From contig JAMNXK010000010.1 of the NCBI GenBank assembly GCA_023653245.1, positions 1 to 23,687 on the forward strand: a stretch of 23,687 nucleotides of DNA. Reading direction: 5' to 3'. This DNA is from Tagaea sp. (GTDB taxonomy: Bacteria > Pseudomonadota > Alphaproteobacteria > CACIAM-22H2). A model generated the notes under the pieces. That model made no database searches, was not told the DNA's origin, and saw only the letters and a list, made by a program, of their open reading frames with translations. Positions 15,175 to 21,578 of this stretch are shown one piece after another; the stretch's first letter is position 1, and the number at the start of each line of letters is the position of its first letter. The position numbers and the translations under genes are program-made.

Positions 15175-16155
15175 ATGCTCGCGAACCGTCCCAAGGTCAT
15201 GTATTTCAGCCATGCGGGCGACGACGTCTACCGCCTGATCCGTGCCGCCGCGTCCGACGCGTTCGATGTGGTCACGCTGTCGACGGACGGCGACGACGAG
15301 CGTCTGGCACGGATCGCCGAGTGCGAGGTGGTGATCTGTGCCGCCACGCCCTTGCGCCGCAAGTTCATTGAGCGCGCGGCGAGCTTGCGCCTCGTGCATC
15401 ATCAAGGCGTGGGCTGGCAGGACACGATCGACTGGCAAGTCTTGAAGGAACGCGGGATTCCCTTGGCGTTGACGCCCGAAGGTACGACCGAAGGCGTGGC
15501 CGAGCACACCATCCTGCTGATGCTCGCCGCAGCCAAGCGTCTGAGCTTCGCCGATTCCGAGCTGCGCGCCGGGCGTTGGCACATCAACGCGCTGCGCGGC
15601 GAGTCGCGCGAACTCGCCGGCAAGACGATCGGCTATGTCGGCATGGGTCGCATCGCGCAGGCCGTGGCCGAGCGTCTGGCCGCGTTCGGCTGTTCGGGGC
15701 TCTACCACGACCCGGTGGTGCGTTTGGCGCCGGCACTCGAGGCACGGCTGGGCGTTGCCACCGCGACATTCGACGAAGTGCTCGCCAAGGCCGACGTCCT
15801 GACGATCCACGTTCCCTTGACCGCGACGACCAAGGGACTGATCGGCCCGTCCGCGATCGCGCGCATGAAGAAGGGCGCGATCCTGGTCAATACCGCGCGC
15901 GGTGGAATCGTGGACGAGACCGCGCTGGCCGAAGCGCTCCGCTCGGGGCATCTCCTCGCTGCGGGGCTCGACGTGTTCGAGACCGAACCGCCCGCGTCGT
16001 CGAACGCGCTTCTGGCCTTGCCCAACGCGGTGCTGACGCCGCATATCTCCGCCGGTACGCGCGACGCGATGGAGCGCAAGATGACCGCGATCTTCGCCAA
16101 TATCGGCCGGTTCTACCGGGGCGAACCGCTCGCCAACCGCGTGGCGGCTTGGTGA
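15175..16155 (+). CDS. D-isomer 2-hydroxyacid dehydrogenase
   Basis: A 326-aa NAD(P)-dependent D-2-hydroxyacid dehydrogenase. The Rossmann motif is GYVGMGRIA (153-161). The catalytic triad is in place: Arg242 (NTARGG), Glu271 (FETEPP) and His290 (TPHISAGT). The family includes glyoxylate/hydroxypyruvate reductases, phosphoglycerate dehydrogenase and D-lactate dehydrogenase, so the substrate is a 2-keto/2-hydroxy acid, fitting a product of the preceding aldolase-like enzyme. The ATG at 15175 has GAGG six bases upstream; the in-frame ATG at 15163, which overlaps the previous stop, lacks a ribosome site but cannot be excluded. The 3' end overlaps the next start as GTGA. Confidence 0.92.
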   Translation: MLANRPKVMYFSHAGDDVYRLIRAAASDAFDVVTLSTDGDDERLARIAECEVVICAATPLRRKFIERAASLRLVHHQGVGWQDTIDWQVLKERGIPLALTPEGTTEGVAEHTILLMLAAAKRLSFADSELRAGRWHINALRGESRELAGKTIGYVGMGRIAQAVAERLAAFGCSGLYHDPVVRLAPALEARLGVATATFDEVLAKADVLTIHVPLTATTKGLIGPSAIARMKKGAILVNTARGGIVDETALAEALRSGHLLAAGLDVFETEPPASSNALLALPNAVLTPHISAGTRDAMERKMTAIFANIGRFYRGEPLANRVAAW

Positions 16156-16967
16156 ACGCGGTCGACTGCCACGTCCATCTTTGCGATCCGGGGCGTTTTC
16201 CCTATCGCGCCGGAACGCTCTACACGCCCGGGCCCCACGAGACGGCGACGCACGAAGATCTCGCGCGGACGATGGCGGCCGGCGGTACGACCCATGCCGT
16301 GCTGGTCGGCCCGATGGCCGGGTACCAATCGGACAATTCTTGTCTGCTCGACGGGCTCGCGCATGGCGCCGGTCGCTTTCGGGGGATCGCAATCGTCGAG
16401 GCCGATGTGGCCGACCTGGAGCTGGATCGACTCGCAAAAGCCGGCGTGGTCGGCGCGCGGATCGATCTGGTCGGACGCGGCACTGAGTACTTGTCTGGCG
16501 AAGGCGCGCCGCTGCTCGCACGGCTGGCGGCGCGCGGCTGGATCGTCGATCTGCAATGCGAGGGCGATCAGCTGGCCGCGCACGCCCAAAGCTTGACCGC
16601 TTGTGGGGCGCGGATCGTCGTCGACCATGCCGGGCGGCCTGATCCGACGCGCGGACTCGATCAACCGGGCTTCGCGGCGTTGCGCGACCTCGCGCGGACA
16701 GGGCGTTGTTGGGTCAAGCTCTCCGGGCCGTTCCGGTTCGCGCGCGAAGTGGACTGGGCCGATGCGCGGCCCTATCTCGATGCGATCCTCGCCTCGTTCG
16801 GGCCGGCTCGCTGCGTCTGGGGTTCGGATTGGCCTTTCCTCCGATTGAATCCGAGGCCAAGCTACGCGGATACTCGTAAGTGGCTCGATCGGCTCGTGCC
16901 CGACGCGGCCGGACGCGCGCGCATCCTGTGGGATACGCCCGCCGCTTTGTTCGGGTTCGCGCAATGA
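16152..16967 (+). CDS. Amidohydrolase-family (COG3618-like) metal hydrolase, probable lactonase
   Basis: A 271-aa TIM-barrel hydrolase of the amidohydrolase-2 group, which includes 2-pyrone-4,6-dicarboxylate lactonase (LigI), L-fuconolactonase-type enzymes and galactarolactone isomerase. Visible features are the N-terminal HVH (7-9), DHAGRP (158-163) with His159, and the strand-8 GSDWP with catalytic Asp226. The missing strand-4 Lys/Cys ligands are typical of this metal-light subgroup. The likely role is opening or isomerising a sugar-acid lactone. The start is GTG at 16152, overlapping the dehydrogenase stop by 4 bases, and its own stop overlaps the next ATG by 4 bases, so translation is coupled on both sides. 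Confidence 0.87.
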   Translation: MNAVDCHVHLCDPGRFPYRAGTLYTPGPHETATHEDLARTMAAGGTTHAVLVGPMAGYQSDNSCLLDGLAHGAGRFRGIAIVEADVADLELDRLAKAGVVGARIDLVGRGTEYLSGEGAPLLARLAARGWIVDLQCEGDQLAAHAQSLTACGARIVVDHAGRPDPTRGLDQPGFAALRDLARTGRCWVKLSGPFRFAREVDWADARPYLDAILASFGPARCVWGSDWPFLRLNPRPSYADTRKWLDRLVPDAAGRARILWDTPAALFGFAQ

Positions 16968-17956
16968 CCTTGCGCGTGATCCTGTTCGGCGCGGGCATGG
17001 TGGCCGAGCACCATTTGCGCGCGTGGGCTGCGACGCCGGGGGCGGAGATCGTCGGGATCGTCGATCCGGACCCGGCAAAGGCACGGGCGCGCGCCGCAAC
17101 CTTCGGAATCGCGCGGGTCTGGATGGACGCCGACGCGGCACTCGCGGCGGGCGGGTTCGACGCCGTCGATATCGCCACGCCCGTCGCCACGCACGCCGCG
17201 CTCTGCCGTGCCGCCGCCGCGCGGGGGTTTGCGATCCTGTGCCAGAAGCCGCTCTGCCCGACGATCGCCGAAGCCGAAGCCCTCGCGCGCGACGTGACGC
17301 CCCGGGCGCGCTTGATGGTTCACGAGAACTGGCGCTTCCGGCCCGAGTACCGGGAGGCCAAGCGCGTGCTTGAGAGCGGGGCGCTCGGTCCGATCCGGTC
17401 GGTTCGGCTGCGCGCGCTATCCTCGGGCTTGATCGCGGATCCAAGGGGCGTCCGCCCGGCGCTGGTTCGCCAGCCGTTTCTTGCCGAGCTCGAATGGCTG
17501 ATCGTGTTCGAGCTTCTGGTCCACCACCTCGATCTATTGGGATGGCTATTCGGACCCTTGACGGTCGAGCGCGCGCATCTATCGCGGCGTTGTCCGGCGG
17601 TGCGGGGCGAGGATACGGCCGAGGTCGCGTTACGAGGTGCGTCGGGCGTCGATATCCGCCTCGACGGCAGTTTTGCGGAGCCGGGTGCGCCGGCCCATAT
17701 CGAAGACATTCTGGAGGTCGAGGGCATAGGCGGGCGGCTGATCTTCCGCGATCGGAAGCTTTCGTTCGCCGGGCGCGAGATGGCCTTCGCCTTCGCCGAA
17801 TCCTACGCCGCGTCCTATCGTGGCGCGATCGGGGAGTTCGTCACGGCGCTCGCCGCCGGCCGGACTTTCGAGACCGGGCCGGAGGCGCATCTGCGCGCGC
17901 TGCGGCTGGTCGCGGCGATCTACGCGGCCGTGCCGAAACCGCCAGCGACGCGTTGA
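16964..17956 (+). CDS. Gfo/Idh/MocA-family NAD(P)-dependent oxidoreductase
   Basis: A 330-aa two-domain sugar oxidoreductase. The N-terminal Rossmann fold reads VILFGAGMVAEHH (GAGMVA, 9-14), followed by DIATPVATHAAL. The family EKP motif appears as QKP (94-96), keeping the catalytic Lys95 but changing the Glu. The C-terminal domain has the VHENWRFRPEYREAK segment and a HHLDLLGWLFG strand with the usual active-site His. Members oxidise or reduce hydroxyls of sugars, inositols and sugar acids. It is the last gene of the operon. Its final 116 bases are overlapped by the converging GntR gene. Confidence 0.92.
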   Translation: MTLRVILFGAGMVAEHHLRAWAATPGAEIVGIVDPDPAKARARAATFGIARVWMDADAALAAGGFDAVDIATPVATHAALCRAAAARGFAILCQKPLCPTIAEAEALARDVTPRARLMVHENWRFRPEYREAKRVLESGALGPIRSVRLRALSSGLIADPRGVRPALVRQPFLAELEWLIVFELLVHHLDLLGWLFGPLTVERAHLSRRCPAVRGEDTAEVALRGASGVDIRLDGSFAEPGAPAHIEDILEVEGIGGRLIFRDRKLSFAGREMAFAFAESYAASYRGAIGEFVTALAAGRTFETGPEAHLRALRLVAAIYAAVPKPPATR

Positions 17957-18602
17957 TATTCCCGGGGTCGTCCCAGCCGCGCAGCGCGCGATAGACCTGC
18001 AGGGCCGGGCGCGTGTGGCCGACGCACAGCGTCACCAGCGCGTCGCGATCCCCTTCGCGCAAGGCCGCGATCATGGCTCGGTGTTCGTCCGCCGCCCGGT
18101 TGGTGTAGGAGGCGATCGCCATCAGATGGCAGCGATAGGCGAGGGACAGATCCGCATAGTCGGCGATCGTCTGGGCGAGATAGCGGTTGCCGCAGGCGGA
18201 GAACAGCGTCGCATGGAAACCGTTATTGGCGCGGTGGACGGCGATCACGTCGCCGGACGCGCTGGCGGCATCATGGCGTGCCTGGTGCCGTTCGAGCTCG
18301 GCGATCAGCGCCGGCGGGGCGGGCAGCGGGATCGTGCGCGCGGCCTCGGCGTGAAGCAACTCGCGGACCGTGCCGATTTCGGCGATTTCTTCCGCCGTGA
18401 AATCGCGCACCAGCGCGCCGCGATTGACCGGCCGGACGACCAAGCCGCGCCGTTCGAGTTCCACCAAGGCCTGGCGCACCTGGTGCCGCGTGGCGTCGAG
18501 CCGCGCGATCAACTCGTCCTCGATCAAGCGTTCGCGTGGCCGCAAACGTCCGAACAGGATGTCCCGTTCGAGCGCATCGCAGATCGTTTCGCTCTTTGTC
18601 AC
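17841..18602 (-). CDS. GntR-family regulator with FCD ligand-binding domain
   Basis: A 253-aa FadR-subfamily GntR protein. The winged HTH (about 1-67) contains LIEDELIARLDATRHQVRQALVELERRGLV. The all-helical FCD domain (about 75-205) keeps the metal/ligand pattern NNGFH, then DEHRAM and CVGHTRPAL with the conserved histidines. FCD regulators usually sense sugar acids or other carboxylates. The GTG at 18602 is chosen because homologous N-termini begin near this MTKSET-like segment; a TTG at 18617 is possible, and ATG 18752 would add 50 unrelated residues. A 43-residue Arg/Pro/Ala tail after GWDDPG overlaps the Gfo gene antisense. This is a likely local regulator of the catabolic operons. Confidence 0.85.
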   Translation of the reverse strand: MTKSETICDALERDILFGRLRPRERLIEDELIARLDATRHQVRQALVELERRGLVVRPVNRGALVRDFTAEEIAEIGTVRELLHAEAARTIPLPAPPALIAELERHQARHDAASASGDVIAVHRANNGFHATLFSACGNRYLAQTIADYADLSLAYRCHLMAIASYTNRAADEHRAMIAALREGDRDALVTLCVGHTRPALQVYRALRGWDDPGNINASLAVSARPRRSPRPAAARADAPPARSRKSGRRRAP

Positions 18603-18631
18603 GTTCCGGTCGGTCAAGGTGAACACGCGTC

Positions 18632-18681
18632 GTCTTTGGAGTCGCAAAGACTTTATCACGACTGCCCAGCTTCGCTCGCAA
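18632..18681 (-). promoter_or_regulatory. Candidate gntR promoter with autoregulatory inverted repeat
   Basis: On the minus strand TTGCGA (18681-18676), an 18-base spacer and GATAAA (18657-18652) form a plausible promoter. Immediately downstream, GTCTTTG and CAAAGAC form a perfect 7-bp inverted repeat with a 6-base spacer (18632-18651), covering the expected start site about 30 bases before the GTG. The placement is that of a self-repression operator. Confidence 0.45.
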
Positions 18682-18754
18682 CTGCTGGCCACCCGTCTTC
18701 CCTCCCTTCGGCCAAATTTGGGACACGCGAGGGCAGAAACCCGGTTGTTCATCT

Positions 18755-19033
18755 TCAGGAAATTTGAGGCCGCCGGGCGGGTCTTGCGGCGGAGGCTTCG
18801 GCGCGGATGGCCTCGATATGCGGCAGGGAGAATCCATCCTTGATCGCACGCACCGCGATCTCGATTGGACCGGGCATAGGATGGCCGCTCTCATAGCGCC
18901 GGATCGTCCGTCCGGCGTTCTTGGGCGGCAAGAGGATCGCGCGCCCGAGTTGGTCTTGGGTCCATCCAAGCTCCTCTCGGATCGCCACCAACTTGGCGGC
19001 GGTCATTCTCGTCGGGGGATTGGCTTTAGACAT
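18755..19033 (-). CDS. Small XRE/Cro-type helix-turn-helix protein
   Basis: A 92-aa protein whose residues ~10-65 form a Cro/C1-type helix-turn-helix (AAKLVAIREELGWTQDQLGRAI, then a loop with NAGRTIRRYESGHPMPGPIEIAVRAI). The long loop between the recognition helix and RRYESG is typical of the plant- and phage-associated putative regulators of this size. The C-terminal ~20 residues are Ala/Arg-rich. The ATG at 19033 has GGAGAG seven bases upstream. It stands alone between the GntR gene and an anonymous region with no visible toxin partner. The target is unknown. Confidence 0.75.
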   Translation of the reverse strand: MSKANPPTRMTAAKLVAIREELGWTQDQLGRAILLPPKNAGRTIRRYESGHPMPGPIEIAVRAIKDGFSLPHIEAIRAEASAARPARRPQIS

Positions 19034-19108
19034 GGGCTGCTCTCCAGAATTGTCGGTCTTGGGTGGCTGGAACGCGTTGGTGATGACAGCTGCGAGGGGC
19101 GCGATTTC

Positions 19109-19267
19109 ATGCCCTCAGGTCCCAGCTCGCCCAAGCCGCGTTCGATTCTTGCCGCGCGCCAATCTGTGTCCGCTATGTTGGCCAAGGCAGGGTTGGCCTC
19201 GCGCGTCCTGGAGACCGTTGCGGATTATCTGCAGGCCGTTGGGATCAGCACGGGCGGCAGCCTCTAA
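19109..19267 (+). CDS. Possible small hypothetical protein (52 aa)
   Basis: An ATG at 19109 with GAGGGG ten bases upstream opens a 52-codon frame ending at 19267 (begins MPSGPSSPKPRSILAARQSV, ends LQAVGISTGGSL). The central part SAMLAKAGLASRVLETVADYLQAVG looks helical. I recognise no family, and the frame is short enough to occur by chance in GC-rich DNA. It diverges from the XRE gene across about 75 bases. Confidence 0.3.
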   Translation: MPSGPSSPKPRSILAARQSVSAMLAKAGLASRVLETVADYLQAVGISTGGSL

Positions 19268-19458
19268 ACCGTTCGAATATCGAGAGGTTTGCCGTTGCGA
19301 AGCACCTTGAAGCTTGCCGGTCTGCGCGGCAGAAACTTCGAGCCTCCAAAAGTTCTCAGCTATATTCTCGTGGGGACGCCATTTGCACCGAGCGGCGCGG
19401 CTCGCATGACGACGCCCGAATCGGACGCGTTGCCCGCGCTCGCTCGTTTTCCGGCCGG
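19268..19458. other. Gap between small ORF and GH130 gene 3' end; nothing recognised
   Basis: These 191 bases hold no supported gene. They are less GC-rich than the neighbours between about 19340 and 19400. No clear hairpin plus T-run terminator is seen for the GH130 operon, which ends at 19459. Together with 19034-19108 this makes a low-information stretch that could be eroded DNA. Confidence 0.3.
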
Positions 19459-20754
19459 TCAGCCCCCACCGCGCAGGCTCGCCAGCAATTCGGCGATCGG
19501 CATGCGCGCGAAGCGCGTGTAGGTGTCGGAGATCGCGAAGGGCACGATCAGATCGTCGCCGTGGCGCAGGGCTCCGCAAGTGTAGACGACATTGGGCACG
19601 TAGCCGTTGCGCTCGAACATCTCGGGGCGGATCAGCGGCTCGCGGGTGCGCGCCAGCACGATCGACGGGTCCGCCTTGTCGAGCAGCGCGGCGCCGATCG
19701 CGTATTTGCGCATCGGCCCCACGCCGTGGATCAGCAAGAGCCAACCTTCGTCGAGTTCGATGGGCGAGCCGCAATTGCCGATCTGCACGAACTCCCACGG
19801 ATGGCGCGGGCCCAGCACGAAGCGCCCGCCCTCCCAAACGTGCAAATCGTCCGACAGCACGAGATGGAGGTTTTCGTTGTCGTGCCGGGCGATCATGGCG
19901 AAGCGCCCGTCCACGCGGCGCGGGAACAGCGCCATGCCCTTGTTGAGCGCGGCGTTCCCGCGCAAGGGCGTCATGCGGAACTCGCGGAAATCGGCGGTCT
20001 CGATCAGCTCGGAGCGGATCGCCCGGCCGCTATAGGCCGTGTAGGTGGCGAGAAAGCGCGTGGCCGCGCCGTCCGCGAAGCGCACGAAGCGCGCGTCCTC
20101 GATGCCGTTGGATTGGGACGCGGTGACGGGGAAAACGACGCGCTCGCCGATCGCCGTCTCCGCGCCGAAAGCCACCGACACCGCTTCGCCTTCGGGCGTG
20201 ATGTCGCGCGCGGTCACGAGCGGCAGCGTGGCGAGCGAAGCGATGGGGTCGAGAACGATAGCGCCGTCGGCGTCGATCGTGCCCGCGCGGAAAGTCAGCG
20301 AGGACACGTGCCCTTCGCCCACGGCGCGCAGACTCAGCACGAAACGCGAAGATCCGGGGGCGCTATCCGACCGGTCGGGATGGGGGACGATGCTGGGATT
20401 GAACAGCGCCGTCGCGCCGAAGGCGTATTCGTGCAGGAAATAGGCGCCGATCAGCCGGCGGTGGGTCTCCCCGAACGCCGCGCGCTCGGGCAAGGCGTCG
20501 CCCATCTTCGCCGCACTGGCGTCGAGGGTGCCGGGCAGGTCGCGATGGCGTCCGTCGAAGTCCTCGATCACGTGCGCGAGATGGGCCGCCGCCCGATCCG
20601 GATCGAGGGCGAGGACGCGCTCGACGATCTTGCCCGCCCGCGTCTTGTCGAGTGGGGTCAAGTCGCGCGGTTCGGTCGCGGGGCGGAAGGGGCGGACGAC
20701 CACGCGCGCGGGATCGGGGCGCAAGCGCAGTTCGGCGGCTTCGTAGAACTTCAA
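19459..20754 (-). CDS. GH130-family beta-mannoside phosphorylase/hydrolase-like protein
   Basis: A 431-aa protein of the GH130-type five-bladed beta-propeller glycosidases. The central blades show FNPSIV (118-123), the catalytic-acid region GIEDAR (217-222, compare G-x-EDPR), LNKGMALFPRRVDGRFAMIARHDNENLHL, QIGNCGSPIELDEGWLLLIHGVG and YVPNVVYTCG. Members phosphorolyse or hydrolyse beta-mannosides, including beta-1,2-mannan. The N-terminal ~95 residues are a helical extension seen in the longer bacterial members. The start is the TTG at 20754, supported by GGGGGA upstream and by position 20 bases after the preceding gene; no ATG fits. Linkage to a glycosyltransferase suggests a glycan made and remodelled by one operon. 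Confidence 0.85.
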   Translation of the reverse strand: MKFYEAAELRLRPDPARVVVRPFRPATEPRDLTPLDKTRAGKIVERVLALDPDRAAAHLAHVIEDFDGRHRDLPGTLDASAAKMGDALPERAAFGETHRRLIGAYFLHEYAFGATALFNPSIVPHPDRSDSAPGSSRFVLSLRAVGEGHVSSLTFRAGTIDADGAIVLDPIASLATLPLVTARDITPEGEAVSVAFGAETAIGERVVFPVTASQSNGIEDARFVRFADGAATRFLATYTAYSGRAIRSELIETADFREFRMTPLRGNAALNKGMALFPRRVDGRFAMIARHDNENLHLVLSDDLHVWEGGRFVLGPRHPWEFVQIGNCGSPIELDEGWLLLIHGVGPMRKYAIGAALLDKADPSIVLARTREPLIRPEMFERNGYVPNVVYTCGALRHGDDLIVPFAISDTYTRFARMPIAELLASLRGGG

Positions 20755-20774
20755 GGTCGTTTCCCCCGACGGCT

Positions 20775-21578
20775 TCAGGCGATTCGCGCCAAGTTGGGGG
20801 TCGTGGCGCCGGTTTCGCGCGCGAGCGCGCGCATCTGCGCCGACGCCAGCAGATACGACACGACCGACTCGCCGCCGCGATTGGCGTTGGCCCGGTCGCG
20901 ATGCAGCCCGTCGCGGCAAGCGCCGGTCCGCGGATCGACCAACGGCACGCCCAGATCGTTGGCGCCGTGGAACCAGGCGAACGCGCGCGCCGCCGAATCG
21001 AGCCATGCCGAATCGCCATCCGTCCGCCACGCGGCCAGACACGCCGCGACCGCCGCGGTGGCTTCGAGCGGCTGCTGGTCGAAAGCGGCCGGCGCCTGGC
21101 GAGGCATGCCGAAGCTCTGCGTGCCCACGGGCCGGAACACGCCCGAGGGCGCCGTTTGGCGCGCGTCGAGCCACCGCAAGGTGCGCAAGCCCGCCGCGCG
21201 CCAACGCGTCTGCCCGCAAGCCTGGCCCGTCTCGATCAGCGCTTGCGACAGGCGCGCGTTGTCGTAGGACAGATATTCCTCGAACCATCGCCAGCCTGGC
21301 GTTTCGACGGCGGCGAGCGACGCCATCAGCCGTTCGGCGAGCGTCGCGCGAAGTTCCGCGGCGAAGCCGTCGCCGGGCAGTGCGGCGCAGTACCCCGCCA
21401 GGCCGAGCAGGGCGAAGGCCCAGGCGCGCGGCGCCGAGAACCCTTGGACCGCCGGCAGCGCCGTGCGGAACAGCGAAGCGGCCCAGTCGCGGTGCGGCGC
21501 GCTCAAATCGTCCCGGGCGACGATCCCCAAGGCCCACAGCGCGCGCGCATGGCTGTCCTCGGAGCCTTGCGTTTCGAG
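20775..21578 (-). pseudogene. C-terminal part of the glycosyltransferase, beyond an amber stop
   Basis: This frame is the direct in-frame continuation of the glycosyltransferase after a TAG at 21581-21579. It begins LETQGSEDSHARALWALG and runs about 267 residues to the stop at 20775. The sequence is rich in long helices and aromatic residues (GWRWFEEYLSYDNARLSQALIETG, PLEATAAVAACLAAWR, RGGESVVSYLLA), suggesting an (alpha/alpha)-barrel glycosidase-like fold. As split here it is untranslated unless the stop is read through or translation restarts (a TTG at 21530 is possible but has no good ribosome site). The domain itself looks undecayed. Confidence 0.75.

Noticed and set aside
18755..19267. 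XRE gene and the divergent 52-aa ORF as a toxin-antitoxin pair
   Set aside because: The genes are divergent rather than in one operon, the small ORF matches no toxin family I recognise, and its coding status is uncertain.
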